A stretch of 64,000 nucleotides of DNA from Virgibacillus chiguensis (GCF_900129865.1 NZ_FQXD01000006.1:1-64000); one strand, 5' to 3'. Shown: positions 36,004 to 48,699, numbered from the stretch's first letter. The notes: generated by a model from the letters alone, not told the origin. Numbers and translations are program-made.

Positions 36004-36576
36004 ATGAAAAAAGGACTTACCGCAGTAGTCATAGCCTTAACGCTTTTCTTAACGGCAGGGGCAGTTTCAGCGTCTTCTGTTGACGAATCTATTACTTTGC
36101 ATAAAAAGTTGCTAAAGGATCAAGCTTTACAGTCTCTTCAAGAGGAATATCCAGATGCTCAATTTATTGAAGAAGATGTAGCGAAAGACGGATCCGTAGA
36201 AGGTATAACTCTTCAAGGACCCGCTCCTCCTTTAACTTCTTTACGTGTATATGCAGCTATTTCCACTCATTACCCACAGTATGAATATTTTGCACTAAAT
36301 CAATTAACATCTATTGAAGATCATGGTGGAGAAGAAATGTACATTGTTACAAGGGAAATTGGCTATAGTAGAAATACATCAAGGATAGCCCAAATGAATG
36401 GTGGAAATATCCCAATGCTTATGGACGAAGCCATTGATTTGAATGGGGATCGAATCATTGATGGGTATTTTCGGTGGTGGGACGCCAGCGGATATGAGAA
36501 TGGTAGATTTACTTATCAAGCTACCTCTATCAACGCACCTTGGAATACAATGAGCGCTAGGATAAATATGAGATAA
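36004..36576 (+). CDS. Secreted DUF4879/YolA-like protein
   Basis: About 190 residues from the ATG at 36004, which follows GAGGAGG by nine bases. A signal peptide (MKKGLTAVVIALTLFLTAG) ends near AVSAS. A pro-like region (about 25-70) precedes a conserved domain starting APPLTSLRVYAAISTHYP, with DHGGEEMYIVTREIGYSRNT and ATSINAPWNTMS at the end. This resembles B. subtilis YolA/DUF4879 as I recall it. A TATAAT lies at 35947-35952. It is followed 24 bases later by a second gene on the same strand. Confidence 0.68.
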   Translation: MKKGLTAVVIALTLFLTAGAVSASSVDESITLHKKLLKDQALQSLQEEYPDAQFIEEDVAKDGSVEGITLQGPAPPLTSLRVYAAISTHYPQYEYFALNQLTSIEDHGGEEMYIVTREIGYSRNTSRIAQMNGGNIPMLMDEAIDLNGDRIIDGYFRWWDASGYENGRFTYQATSINAPWNTMSARINMR

Positions 36577-36600
36577 CAAAAAACAATAGGAGAAAATAAT

Positions 36601-37083
36601 ATGAATATTAGTCAAATGAATGCAATAACAGCCCATACTCTACCAGCAAATACAAATATAAAAAACACAGAAACGGAAGACCATTTTAACAAAGACATGA
36701 AGCAAACTCAAGAAACATCAGCAGCAAAAAAAGATACACCGAATATTTGGAGAGAACTTTCTGAAAAATACGATATTACGAATGCTTCTTTTGAAGATCT
36801 CAACGCGATAAGTACCGCTTTGTATGAAGCAGGCCACATATCCCTTAGAGAACATGCAGGCTTCACTTTTGATTTTAATAGAGCGACAGAATCTTTAAAA
36901 CAACAAGCAACTGGAATATCCCCTCATTTCACAATGTATGCTACACAAGCTAATGAATGGGGAAATAGAAATTGGATAGAAGAATTTCAAGCAAGAGCAG
37001 ATAGAGCATTCCAGTATGGTAATATCATTGGACACCATACTAATAACAATTTAACAGCTATTTTACAGAAATTAAAGCTGTAA
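36601..37083 (+). CDS. Uncharacterised soluble protein
   Basis: A 160-residue, hydrophilic protein with no signal peptide. The N-terminal 45 residues are low-complexity and probably disordered. A conserved-looking core reads IWRELSEKYDITNASFEDLN followed by AISTALYEAGHISLREHAGF. I recall similar cores in hypothetical Bacillus proteins but know no function. It is in a two-gene plus-strand operon with the secreted DUF4879-like gene and ends at a strong terminator. Confidence 0.65.
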   Translation: MNISQMNAITAHTLPANTNIKNTETEDHFNKDMKQTQETSAAKKDTPNIWRELSEKYDITNASFEDLNAISTALYEAGHISLREHAGFTFDFNRATESLKQQATGISPHFTMYATQANEWGNRNWIEEFQARADRAFQYGNIIGHHTNNNLTAILQKLKL

Positions 37084-37099
37084 AAAAACCATACTTTCT

Positions 37100-37126
37100 A
37101 ATCGTAGCTAAATATTAGCTACGATT
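37100..37126 (+). terminator. Terminator of the DUF4879-like operon
   Basis: A perfect 12-base stem, AATCGTAGCTAA/TTAGCTACGATT, with loop ATA, followed by TTTT on the plus strand. Confidence 0.9.
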
Positions 37127-37361
37127 TTTTCACTTAGAATAAGTTTTATTATTGCTGCATACATACCCTTTCCATATTCCTCGCTCCTTCGCCTAACATA
37201 ACGAAAATACCGATAGTTGTCCAGAGCTCAAATGATTTATAATATCATGGTCAGTACTTAGACCATTTATGAATTGAGTCGCTTGTGGCTTTACATAAGG
37301 TGAGAATGTGGATAATCGCTGCCTTGGCAAAACATAGTTATCCACATGTAGTGAGATGGTG

Positions 37362-37470
37362 TCAACCTTAAGCTAAAAAAGAAATTTTGGTGCTGTTATC
37401 TCCCACCTAGACTTGTTCAGCTCGCATCTTCCAATTCTTGAAGTGGTCGTCTTACAACACCTTATATCCG
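37362..37470. repeat. Diverged dispersed repeat, copy A
   Basis: AAATTTTGGTGCTGTTATCT followed by CCCACCTAGACTTGTTCA. It matches a segment at about 43986-44060 (AAATTTCGGTGTTGCTATTT, then CTCACTTAGGCTTGTTTA) at most positions. Identity falls off outside about 45 bases. No gene is seen between 37131 and 37538. Confidence 0.5.
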
Positions 37471-37538
37471 GGATAAATACAGCACACCCTAAAAACGATA
37501 GCTTGAATTAAACTTTTTACGTATTTCTTTATAAACCT

Positions 37539-38018
37539 TTAATCCCATATCTTCGGACGGGTAATTCTCATTGTTCTCATGTAGTCTAGCAATTGACCTG
37601 TATGAACTGACTCATGGTAAGCAATCCGTACTAACATTGCACCTAGCTGTTTCATATAACCTCCTTCATCAATTAGATCTATTTCTATATTCTCTAAGTC
37701 ATGCGCGTCCAGTGTTTGAATATATTCCAAAAACCTCTCTCGAAAAGGCTTAGCAAATTTAAGTTCATCTTCCACTGATATAAATTCTTTTGCTTCAAAT
37801 GGATTATCCAAATTAACAAGCCCCTTACCACCTCTACCTATAAGAACGTGATGGAAAAGGAACTCAGCTTCTAATAAATGTCTAATCATTTCAGCACATG
37901 TTAAAGCTTCTTCATCAGGTTTCCAATGCAACATTTCCTCAGGAATGGCCTCCCACACTTTTATGCTTCTGCTTCTAATTTCTTCAAATTGTAATAGCAA
38001 TAACCCAATTGCATTCAT
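37539..38018 (-). CDS. DinB-family protein
   Basis: About 159 residues from the ATG at 38018 (MNAIGLLLLQFEEIRS), selected because AAGGAGAGGGG precedes it. The open frame continues upstream to 38360 but that part has no family resemblance. Metal ligands are suggested by MIRHLLEAEFLFHHVL and by HESVHTGQLLDYM near the end, the usual DinB pattern. It is probably a metal-dependent four-helix protein of unknown substrate. Confidence 0.76.
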   Translation of the reverse strand: MNAIGLLLLQFEEIRSRSIKVWEAIPEEMLHWKPDEEALTCAEMIRHLLEAEFLFHHVLIGRGGKGLVNLDNPFEAKEFISVEDELKFAKPFRERFLEYIQTLDAHDLENIEIDLIDEGGYMKQLGAMLVRIAYHESVHTGQLLDYMRTMRITRPKIWD

Positions 38019-38381
38019 AAAAAAAATCCCCTCTCCTTGAAAATTTAATTTTTTCCAAAAATAAAACCCTTCATTATAAGTATAAACTAAATTTTTCTGT
38101 AGTGGAGAATTAACGCATATATCATGCTGAACTAACCGAGAAAGCCTATAGTCAAACCAAGTGCAATGATTGCTAAAAAATAGGATTGTTGAAATAAGCG
38201 TTACATACAAGGCAAAAGAAGGATATAGAAAGACATTATTCCTTAAAAACGAAAGTCCCATTAAACCTTTGAATGCAAAAATACACCTAAAATGAAGAAA
38301 ATAAACCCCACATGCTACGTTGATTTCCCTTAAAAGAGTAAGCTTTTCATATTCCTTCATCTTTTTTATAGCTCAAGAAAA

Positions 38382-38419
38382 AACCCCCTTGTCACAGACA
38401 TCGTTGTAACAAGGGAGTT
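38382..38419 (-). terminator. Terminator of the suf operon
   Basis: On the minus strand CCCTTGT pairs with ACAAGGG, with extended flanking pairs, and TTTTTTC follows. It lies just after the sufB stop. Confidence 0.88.
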
Positions 38420-38430
38420 GTTTATTCATA

Positions 38431-39828
38431 TTATCCAATTGACCCTTCCATTTCAAACGAAATTAACCGGTTCATTTCAACTGCATATTCCATTGGTAGT
38501 TCTTTTGTGAATGGTTCAATGAAGCCCATAACGATCATTTCTGTTGCTTCTTCTTCTGTTAAGCCACGGCTCATCAGATAGAACAGCTGCTCTTCAGAAA
38601 CTTTGGACACTTTTGCTTCATGCTCCAATGAAATATTGTCATTGTTTATTTCATTGTATGGAATCGTATCGGATGTGGATTCATTATCCATAATAAGCGT
38701 ATCGCATTCAATGTTCGAGCGAGCACCTGATGCTTTACGTCCAAAATGCACAAGTCCTCGGTAAGATACTTTTCCGCCATTTTTTGAAATAGACTTCGAA
38801 ACAATTGAAGATGACGTATTAGGTGCTAGGTGATGCATTTTTGCACCAGCATCTTGCAACTGCCCTTTTCCAGCAAAGGCAATAGAAAGTGTGTAACCAC
38901 GAGAACCCTCCCCTTTTAAAAGCACTGCAGGATACTTCATCGTAATTTTAGAGCCAATATTACCGTCAATCCATTCCATTGTCGCATTCTCATCACAGGT
39001 AGCACGCTTAGTTACTAGGTTATAAACGTTGTTTGCCCAGTTTTGGATCGTAGTGTAACGGCAATAAGCGTCTTTTTTAACAAAGATTTCTACGACTGCA
39101 CTGTGTAATGAATTAGTCGTATAAATTGGTGCTGTACAACCTTCTACATAATGGACAGAAGCACCTTCATCAACGATAATCAACGTACGCTCAAACTGTC
39201 CCATGTTTTCTGAGTTAATACGGAAATAAGCTTGGAGTGGCGTTGTCGTCTTTACACCTTTTGGTACATATATAAATGAACCTCCAGACCAAACAGCTGA
39301 ATTTAAAGCAGCAAATTTATTGTCTGTTGCTGGAATCACTTTACCAAAATATTCTTTGAATAGCTCTTCATTTTCTTTTAGTGCTGTATCGGTATCCTTG
39401 AATACGATACCCATTTCTTCTAAATCTTCTTTTAAACTATGGTAAACAACTTCAGATTCATATTGCGCAGAAACACCTGCTAAATATTTTTGTTCCGCTT
39501 CAGGGATACCTAGCTTATCAAAAGTTCGTTTGATTTCTTCTGGTACTTCATCCCATGTTCTTCCTTGTTTTTCTGAAGGCTTCACATAGTAAACAATTTC
39601 ATCAAAATTCAACTCTGAAAGGTCTCCACCCCATTGAGGCATTGGACGCTCATAGAAATGTTCCAACGCTTTAAGACGGTAATCAAGCATCCATTGCGGT
39701 TCTTCCTTCATTCTGGAAATCTCTTCAACAATTTCGCGAGTCAGACCTTTTCCTGAGCGAAAGACAGAAACGTCACGATCATGAAACCCATATTTATACT
39801 CTTCGATTTCTGGCATGTTTTTTGCCAT
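38431..39828 (-). CDS. sufB: Fe-S cluster scaffold subunit SufB
   Basis: 465 residues from the ATG at 39828 ([20 protein letters not shown]), which follows AAAGGAGGGG; this equals the usual Bacillus length. Contains the beta-helix core segments [20 protein letters not shown] and [20 protein letters not shown]. It forms the SufBCD scaffold that builds iron-sulfur clusters in the cytoplasm. It is the last gene of sufCDSUB, 64 bases after sufU. Confidence 0.95.
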   Translation of the reverse strand: MAKNMPEIEEYKYGFHDRDVSVFRSGKGLTREIVEEISRMKEEPQWMLDYRLKALEHFYERPMPQWGGDLSELNFDEIVYYVKPSEKQGRTWDEVPEEIKRTFDKLGIPEAEQKYLAGVSAQYESEVVYHSLKEDLEEMGIVFKDTDTALKENEELFKEYFGKVIPATDNKFAALNSAVWSGGSFIYVPKGVKTTTPLQAYFRINSENMGQFERTLIIVDEGASVHYVEGCTAPIYTTNSLHSAVVEIFVKKDAYCRYTTIQNWANNVYNLVTKRATCDENATMEWIDGNIGSKITMKYPAVLLKGEGSRGYTLSIAFAGKGQLQDAGAKMHHLAPNTSSSIVSKSISKNGGKVSYRGLVHFGRKASGARSNIECDTLIMDNESTSDTIPYNEINNDNISLEHEAKVSKVSEEQLFYLMSRGLTEEEATEMIVMGFIEPFTKELPMEYAVEMNRLISFEMEGSIG

Positions 39829-39892
39829 TAATAAACCCCTCCTTTTAGGATAATTCAAATAGAGTCAATCGCGTCTTCATTGCATTTGACTT

Positions 39893-42844
<2,952 letters not shown>

Positions 42845-42861
42845 AAATACCCCTCCTTACG

Positions 42862-43647
42862 TTACGCATTTTGCTCAACAGTATGGTCTTCGATACCTAA
42901 TTCTTCTTTAATCCACTCATAACCTTCTGATTCAAGTCGCTTAGCTAATTCTGGTCCACCAGATTTAACAACGCGGCCTTGCATCATGACATGCACGAAA
43001 TCAGGAGTTATATAGTTTAATAAACGTTGATAGTGTGTAATAATTAAGCAGCCAAAGTTTTCGTCACGAAGCTTGTTAATGCCTTTAGACACTATTTTTA
43101 ATGCATCAATATCTAAACCAGAGTCGATTTCATCCAAAATGGCGATCTCAGGCTTCAGTAGCATAAGTTGCAGAATTTCGTTACGCTTTTTCTCCCCGCC
43201 AGAAAACCCTTCATTCAAATATCTTTGCGCCATATTCTTATCAATTTCTAAATAATCAAGAACATTATCCATTTCTTTAATAAAGTTCATAAGTGAAATC
43301 TCATTTCCTTCGCCACGGCGAGCATTCATCGAAGAACGCAAGAAGTCAGAAGTAGTTACACCACTAATTTCACTTGGGTATTGCATGGCAAGGAATAAAC
43401 CAGCACGAGCACGCTCATCTACTTCCATTTCCAATACATCTTCTCCATCCAATAAGATGCTTCCTTCCGTAACTTCATACTTCGGGTGCCCCATAATCGC
43501 AGAAGCTAAAGTGGATTTCCCAGTACCATTTGGTCCCATAATTGCATGAAATTCTCCACCCTTTATTGTTAAGTCGACACCTTTTAGTATCTCCTTATCT
43601 TCAATTGATACGTGTAAATTCTTGATTTCTAGCGTAGATCCAGCCAT
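42862..43647 (-). CDS. sufC: Fe-S assembly ATPase SufC
   Basis: A 261-residue ABC ATPase: Walker [10 protein letters not shown], signature [11 protein letters not shown] and Walker [18 protein letters not shown]. It powers SufBCD rearrangement during cluster assembly. First gene of the operon, with ribosome site TTTGGAGG. Confidence 0.95.
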   Translation of the reverse strand: MAGSTLEIKNLHVSIEDKEILKGVDLTIKGGEFHAIMGPNGTGKSTLASAIMGHPKYEVTEGSILLDGEDVLEMEVDERARAGLFLAMQYPSEISGVTTSDFLRSSMNARRGEGNEISLMNFIKEMDNVLDYLEIDKNMAQRYLNEGFSGGEKKRNEILQLMLLKPEIAILDEIDSGLDIDALKIVSKGINKLRDENFGCLIITHYQRLLNYITPDFVHVMMQGRVVKSGGPELAKRLESEGYEWIKEELGIEDHTVEQNA

Positions 43648-43675
43648 ATTTATACCTCCAAATTCATTATTATAG

Positions 43676-43701
43676 ATATCACATCTCTATAAACGTGATA
43701 T
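43676..43701. promoter_or_regulatory. Inverted repeat upstream of sufC
   Basis: ATATCAC/GTGATAT arms, perfect over seven bases with a 12-base spacer, 29 bases upstream of the sufC start. It might be an operator. No regulator is identified. Confidence 0.4.
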
Positions 43702-43985
43702 TCATTCTCAATTTATTCTCATTACAATCTTAAATCATTTCGAATTTATTATCAACTCTTTAGAACAGGAAATCCTATGTATAAATGGACATTCTTTATA
43801 ATATCTTAATGATAATGGACAACTCAAATTCTTAGCCTCTACTTATTTTAACGATTTAAAATGCATGGTGGCAACGGTTATCAGGATATAAACCCGCAGT
43901 GCATCTTTCGTCCTTTTAGTTTGTTGCATCCCCCACTAAATATTTTTTTAGTAGCTTAAGGGTATCACCTAAAGCCCTCTTACGA

Positions 43986-44060
43986 CAAAATTTCGGTGTT
44001 GCTATTTCTCACTTAGGCTTGTTTAAATTGTAGAAGCAGGCACCTTACAACAACAGCAAA
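43986..44060. repeat. Diverged dispersed repeat, copy B
   Basis: Related to the segment at 37362-37470; see copy A. No gene is seen in 43702-44059. Confidence 0.45.
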
Positions 44061-44091
44061 AGGGCGTTTATTGCGAATCGCAAACGCCCTT
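44060..44091 (-). terminator. Terminator downstream of a small minus-strand gene
   Basis: Arms AAGGGCGTTT/AAACGCCCTT, with an inner TTGCGA/TCGCAA extension. On the minus strand TTTTGC follows. It lies 31 bases beyond the 56-residue ORF ending at 44122. Confidence 0.78.
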
Positions 44092-44121
44092 CACTATTAT
44101 TTATCTACATTTTTAAAATAA

Positions 44122-44292
44122 TTAGCCGTGTTGTTGGTTCATATATGCTAAGGTAAATAGCTTACACTTCTGATATTCTTGCTGCCGTTTTTTTTCAACT
44201 GCTAGCCGTTGTTTTAACTTGCGTTGATACTCCGCAAAACCAATATGATGCGATTGCTGCATTGCTTTTTCCATTTCAGAAGTGTACTTCAT
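44122..44292 (-). CDS. Small charged helical protein
   Basis: A 56-residue frame from the ATG at 44290-44292: MKYTSEMEKAMQQSHHIGFA, then a Lys/Arg/Gln-rich stretch (KQRLAVEKKRQQEYQK) ending LAYMNQQHG. The composition and the terminator directly after it support a real gene. The ribosome site is weak: GAGGAAAGG lies about 30 bases upstream, before a five-codon leader frame. Family not recognised. Confidence 0.5.
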   Translation of the reverse strand: MKYTSEMEKAMQQSHHIGFAEYQRKLKQRLAVEKKRQQEYQKCKLFTLAYMNQQHG

Positions 44293-44493
44293 TTTTATTC
44301 CACTATGAATAGGGAATCATCCTTTCCTCGTTTTGACTCATCATAAGCTTAACATAAGACAAGTTCCCTTCTCAAAATGGATATAAACGCTTCATTCGGC
44401 ATAATCGCGGTTAAATTTCACATATAGACGGATACGTTGGCGATACCTACACATACAGTAAATTCCGCTAAATCTTTGCCTATTGCTGCTATT

Positions 44494-45318
44494 TTATTTC
44501 TTTTCTTTTACTGGAACAATTGCTCCATTATATTTCTCCCTCATAAAAGCTTGAATTTCTTCTGATTGTAAGACCTCAGCTAATTTATTTAATGCTTCAT
44601 CGTCTTTATCCTCTTTCTTCACTGCCAACACATTCACATAAGGAGATTCATCGCCTTCAATAAATAAACCGTCTTCTTCTGGCTTTAGACCAGCATCAAT
44701 AGCATAGTTCGTATTAATAGCTACAAGGGCATCCTCTTCCCTTTCATAGTATTCTGGAAGGACAGCAGCCTCATATTCAGGTAAAAAAGTCAAGTTTTTT
44801 GGGTTTTCTACTATATCATCAACAGTAGCACGTGCTTTGTCTACATCTTCATCTATTTTAATAAGTCCTTGTTCTTCAAACAAAGTTAAAATTCGCCCGT
44901 GATCTGGCACGGAGTTACTCATAATAACTTCCGTTCCTTCTGGAATATCCTCCACACTAGATATGCCTTTGGAATATACACCCATCGGTTCAATATGAAT
45001 ACCAGCAATATAATCTAAATCGTAACCTGTATCATCAATTGTTTGCTCAAGAAAGGGGATGTGTTGATAATAGTTAGCATCAATTTCTCCATTCGCAAGA
45101 TCATCATTCGGTAATACATAGTCTTGGTATTCACTAATTTCCAGTGTAATCCCTTCTTCTTCTAAAATCGGCTTTGCTTCTGCTAATATTTCTGCGTGTG
45201 GTACACTTGAAGCCCCGACGGTTATTTTATTATCATCTTTTTCTTCTCCCCCACCACAAGCAGTTAATAAACCACCTAAAGCAGTAAGGATTAAAATGGA
45301 GAGAATATATTTTTTCAT
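44494..45318 (-). CDS. metQ: Methionine ABC transporter substrate-binding lipoprotein
   Basis: About 274 residues from the ATG at 45318 (MKKYILSILILTALGGL), which follows AGAGGAGTG. Lipobox LLTAC gives a lipid-anchored binding protein of the NlpA/MetQ family: VGASSVPHAEILAEAKPILE, QHIPFLEQ and GVYSKGISSVEDIPEGTEV. It delivers methionine to MetP/MetN. Third gene of an operon under a SAM riboswitch. Confidence 0.93.
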   Translation of the reverse strand: MKKYILSILILTALGGLLTACGGGEEKDDNKITVGASSVPHAEILAEAKPILEEEGITLEISEYQDYVLPNDDLANGEIDANYYQHIPFLEQTIDDTGYDLDYIAGIHIEPMGVYSKGISSVEDIPEGTEVIMSNSVPDHGRILTLFEEQGLIKIDEDVDKARATVDDIVENPKNLTFLPEYEAAVLPEYYEREEDALVAINTNYAIDAGLKPEEDGLFIEGDESPYVNVLAVKKEDKDDEALNKLAEVLQSEEIQAFMREKYNGAIVPVKEKK

Positions 45319-45399
45319 GTTGACACACTCCTCTTTCAAAGTTTTTATTTGCATACACTTGTCAAAATTACACTTCATTATAATAATTATTAATTTCCT

Positions 45400-46068
45400 T
45401 TATCTTTTATCTAATTTGCGTGTAATATAATCACCAATAAATTGAAATAGAAATACAATGAGCACAATAATAACGGAACAAAGTAAAACAATATCAAAAT
45501 CTCTACGTTGAAAGCCCGAATAATATGCATAGCTCCCCAGGCCTCCTGACCCAATTGCTCCTGCCATTGCTGTATAACCTATTAGCGCAATGGCAGTAAC
45601 GGTAAGTCCTGAAATTAAAGCTGGCATTGCTTCTGGTAACAATACTTTAAAAATAATTGTTCGGGTCTTGGCGCCCATTGCTTTAGCAGCCTCTATGACA
45701 CCTTTATCTACTTCTCTTAAAGCAATTTCCACCAACCGTCCATAAAACGGCGCGGCTCCAATAATTAATGCCGGGAGCGCAGCGTTAGGGCCTCTTATCG
45801 TACCAACAAGAAAATCAGTAAATGGGAATAACAATAATATTAATATAATAAAAGGAATAGCACGGAATACATTTACAAATGTGGCCGTGATAAAGTTAAC
45901 CCATTTATTTTCCCACAGTCCCCCTTTATTAGTGAGAAATAACAGTAACCCAAGTAAAATCCCCAAAATAAAGGTTCCAATTAAAGCAATAATCGTCATA
46001 TAAAATGTTTCTTTCGTTGCTTCTACAATGTCTTCTACTTTAATAGTAGCAAATAAATCAGCGAACAC
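45400..46068 (-). CDS. metP: Methionine ABC transporter permease
   Basis: A 222-residue permease with about five helices and the EAA loop IEAAKAMGAKTRTIIFKVLL that contacts the ATPase. N-terminal segment FYMTIIALIGTFILGILLG. It overlaps the metN end by 11 bases. Confidence 0.92.
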   Translation of the reverse strand: MFADLFATIKVEDIVEATKETFYMTIIALIGTFILGILLGLLLFLTNKGGLWENKWVNFITATFVNVFRAIPFIILILLLFPFTDFLVGTIRGPNAALPALIIGAAPFYGRLVEIALREVDKGVIEAAKAMGAKTRTIIFKVLLPEAMPALISGLTVTAIALIGYTAMAGAIGSGGLGSYAYYSGFQRRDFDIVLLCSVIIVLIVFLFQFIGDYITRKLDKR

Positions 46069-47089
46069 CGCGGATCACCTCTAACTCTACGGAAGTCTTT
46101 TCTGTTACGTGTTGAATTGCTTTAGTAATTTCTAATTCTTCACCAGTCATTTGGATAAATAGCGTACCGTACGCACCGGCCTGCGTTCGCGTAATTTTCC
46201 CTTGTAAAATACTAATGTCAATGTCATACGCCTTCACAAGCTTACTAATTAAAGCGTCGTTCGTTGTTTCGCCTACAAAATGGAGCCGAATTAACTTACC
46301 ATTCTCAAATGTGTGAACTAAATGTTCAAACTCATTCTCGGCTTCTGCATCCCCCATTAGCTGTTGAACGAACTTTTTCGTAACATCTGTTTTGGGGTGT
46401 GCAAACACATCCAAAACATTACCATGTTCTACCACTTTTCCATTTTCCATCACGGCTACCTGATTACATATTTTTCGAATCACGCGCATTTCATGTGTAA
46501 TTAATATAATCGTTAAGCCTAGTTGTTGATTTATATCTACAAGCAAGTCCAAAATAGAATTCGTTGTTTCTGGATCTAATGCGGATGTTGCTTCATCACA
46601 TAATAATACGGAAGGCTTGTTTGCTAATGCTCTCGCTATGCCAACCCGCTGTTTTTGCCCACCACTTAATTGCGAAGGGTAAGTCGCTTCCTTCCCGGAT
46701 AAACCGACCAAATCAATGAGAGATTGAACACGTTGGTTCCGTTCTTCTTTTTCAACACCTGCTATTTCTAATGGGAAAGCTATATTTTCTTTTACAGTAC
46801 GTGACCATAACAAATTAAAATGCTGGAATACCATGCCAATATCTTGTCTAGCTAACCGCAATTCATTCTTTTTTAATGCTGTTATTTCTTGATTACGGAT
46901 AAAAATCTTACCACCTGTAGGTTCTTCTAAACGATTCAGTAATCGCACAAACGTACTTTTTCCTGCACCACTATAACCGATCACACCAAAGATATCTCCT
47001 TGTTTAATCGAAAGGGTTACATCGTCAACAGCCGTTGTTTCTGTCTTGTTTGCAGTAAAAACTTTACGCAAACCCTCTATCGATATCAC
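46058..47089 (-). CDS. metN: Methionine ABC transporter ATPase
   Basis: About 343 residues from the GTG at 47089, chosen because AAGGAGG lies six bases upstream. Walker A GYSGAGKST, signature LSGGQKQRVGIARAL and Walker B LLCDEATSALDPETTN. The C-terminal NIL domain (about 260-343) is the regulatory methionine-binding domain of the family. First gene of metNPQ. Confidence 0.94.
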   Translation of the reverse strand: MISIEGLRKVFTANKTETTAVDDVTLSIKQGDIFGVIGYSGAGKSTFVRLLNRLEEPTGGKIFIRNQEITALKKNELRLARQDIGMVFQHFNLLWSRTVKENIAFPLEIAGVEKEERNQRVQSLIDLVGLSGKEATYPSQLSGGQKQRVGIARALANKPSVLLCDEATSALDPETTNSILDLLVDINQQLGLTIILITHEMRVIRKICNQVAVMENGKVVEHGNVLDVFAHPKTDVTKKFVQQLMGDAEAENEFEHLVHTFENGKLIRLHFVGETTNDALISKLVKAYDIDISILQGKITRTQAGAYGTLFIQMTGEELEITKAIQHVTEKTSVELEVIRGVR

Positions 47090-47136
47090 ACTTAGTCCTC
47101 CTTTTTGTCCCTTTACTATTATGCCCACATCAGCAA

Positions 47137-47304
47137 TTAAAAACGCCTTTCTGCAAGAGAACAGAAAGACGTATACATGTCAAAATGTCCCCTCATCTAC
47201 CAAGACATATGCCTTGCAGGAATTAGCACCTTTCAAAATAAAACATTTATTTGAAGGTTGCCGCGGGTTCGTAGGGCCAGTCCCTCCACCGCTCAAGATA
47301 AGAG
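47137..47304 (-). ncRNA. SAM-I (S-box) riboswitch with terminator
   Basis: On the minus strand the leader begins CTCTTATCTTGAGCGGTGGA, followed by GGGACTGGCCCTACGAACCC and GGCAACC, AAGGTGCTAATTCCTGC, and GATGAGG: the S-box core in order. It ends with a terminator hairpin, ACGTCTTTCTG/CAGAAAGGCGT (47143-47172) plus a T run. High S-adenosylmethionine would stop transcription of metNPQ. Confidence 0.95.
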
Positions 47305-47333
47305 TTAATTATTATTTAATTGGAATAGAAATC

Positions 47334-47362
47334 ATAATAACACGTTGCTTGCTATCTGTCAA
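47334..47362 (-). promoter_or_regulatory. SigA promoter of the S-box metNPQ operon
   Basis: TTGACA (47357-47362) and TATTAT (47334-47339) on the minus strand with a 17-base spacer, about 30 bases before the riboswitch. It abuts the stop of the thioredoxin-like gene. Confidence 0.82.
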
Positions 47363-47372
47363 TGTAATTTTA

Positions 47373-47687
47373 CTATCGAAAAGAAAACAATTCTGGTCTA
47401 TGCATGATCAAGTGTTGGTATATATTTGCTACATCACGAAATGCATACATTTTTTCAACGAGCTCTCCATCTTTCTTTATAAGCAAACAAGGAACACTTG
47501 CTATTTGATGCGTTTGCATAAATTCTGGATGTAGTGATGCATTCATTTCTAAAAATATCTCTTGCTTTTGCATTTGTTCTATTTTAAGCAACATACTTTT
47601 AGCAAGATTACACGTTCCGCAAAGTGGCGTATAAATATAAAGAAAATAATTGGATTGCTGTAGTTGCTCTTTTGTTACTTGTTGCAA
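47373..47687 (-). CDS. yusE: Thioredoxin-like protein (YusE-like)
   Basis: A 104-residue thioredoxin-fold protein with active site CGTC in IYTPLCGTCNLAKSML and the cis-proline loop IASVPCLLIKKDG. It resembles B. subtilis YusE by sequence and neighbourhood. Partner unknown. It follows yusF by 22 bases. Confidence 0.82.
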   Translation of the reverse strand: MQQVTKEQLQQSNYFLYIYTPLCGTCNLAKSMLLKIEQMQKQEIFLEMNASLHPEFMQTHQIASVPCLLIKKDGELVEKMYAFRDVANIYQHLIMHRPELFSFR

Positions 47688-47709
47688 ACTATCACCTTTT
47701 TACTTTAAA

Positions 47710-48069
47710 TTAAATCAGAAATATAGGATTAACCGCTATTCGTTTACTCACTAAAACTTGAGCTAGTACATTTTCAGGTGTCGTCGCTACTTCTCTGTAC
47801 TCGCTACTTACATATACATGTTCTGCATGTGGCAATTCTCTTGCTAGTTGTTTACGAAGCTTGATGCCAGAAGGATCTTCGTCGACAAGAATAAAAACAT
47901 CCTTATCATCTAAACCATATTCCTCCAACATGTGATCAAATCGCTCTACTCCAAGCGTTCCATTTGTGCAAACAATGGTGATCTCTTCGGCAATCACTTT
48001 ATTCACTTGCTTCTTATCAGTCAATCCTTCTACAATCATAACCTTTTCTGATCCATTTGTAATCATCAC
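47710..48069 (-). CDS. yusF: Toprim-domain protein (YusF-like)
   Basis: A 119-residue toprim protein: VMIVEGLTDKKQVNKV holds the conserved Glu and VFILVDEDPSGIKLRKQL the DxD motif. Similar small toprim proteins include RNase M5-like enzymes. In B. subtilis yusF lies in the same gene order. Activity is inferred from the fold only. Confidence 0.84.
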   Translation of the reverse strand: MMITNGSEKVMIVEGLTDKKQVNKVIAEEITIVCTNGTLGVERFDHMLEEYGLDDKDVFILVDEDPSGIKLRKQLARELPHAEHVYVSSEYREVATTPENVLAQVLVSKRIAVNPIFLI

Positions 48070-48332
48070 ACAGCACTCCTTGAAAAATCAAGCAACAAGC
48101 TTGCAATAAAATATATTTTATTTACTTTAGCTGTCTTTCAATAGTGCAAACCTAGCTGGGAATATATACTACTTACAAAAGGATAACTGCATAGCTAGGA
48201 GGCTTTTTGACTATTGAATGTATACATCATTTAGCAGGGCGTCATCTCTGTACTATAATGCTTGTTTTCATATTACCTATAAGTTTACTCCTAGTTTATG
48301 TAGCAGACGGACAATTATTAACAATCTTATAA

Positions 48333-48368
48333 ACAAAGTTGATTGCAAATCATTGCAATCAGCTTTGT
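48333..48368 (-). terminator. Terminator-like hairpin beside repeat element
   Basis: Arms ACAAAGTTGATTGCAA/TTGCAATCAGCTTTGT (one G-T pair) with a four-base loop. On the minus strand the stem ends in TTTGTTT. It follows the 48414-48613 repeat in that direction and could terminate a transcript from it. Confidence 0.6.
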
Positions 48369-48413
48369 TCGCATTATAAGGAAATATCAAGTTTTTAAGG
48401 TTTATAGTATAAG

Positions 48414-48613
48414 AAGAACAAAGGCTCGGGGGCGCCCAGTTAGCAACGTAGCGAGTGGAACGAATCAACGAAAGTTTTAGGAATCATGCTCCTGCAACAG
48501 GAGTATGCCAGCGCCCTCCGGCAAGCCCATCTTTAGTCGGTATTCCTATTTCGTACGAACCGATGATGACTTAGCTTAGGGCAATGGAGTGAAGTCGCCT
48601 AGTTGCTGGGCGC
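48414..48613. repeat. Structured dispersed repeat, copy A (inverted relative to copy at 50161)
   Basis: AAGAACAAAGGC, GCGCCCAGTTAGCAACGTAG, CGAATCAACGA and GATGATGACTTAG..TAGGGCAATGGAG occur in this order. The ends can pair: GCGCCCAG (48432-48439) with CTGGGCGC (48606-48613). The reverse complement of 50161-50272 has the same blocks. GC content is clearly above the flanks. It could be a mobile miniature element or a structured RNA. Confidence 0.72.
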
Positions 48614-48699
48614 TGGAGCCGGGCGTGGCTAAATAACTTAGTTAGTTTATCCACAGCTGCTAAAATTTATAATTTCCATAATTTCCTAGACCAAAACAA

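Noticed and set aside
48277-48468. 63-codon frame
   Set aside because: It overlaps a hairpin and the dispersed repeat; no ribosome site or family resemblance.
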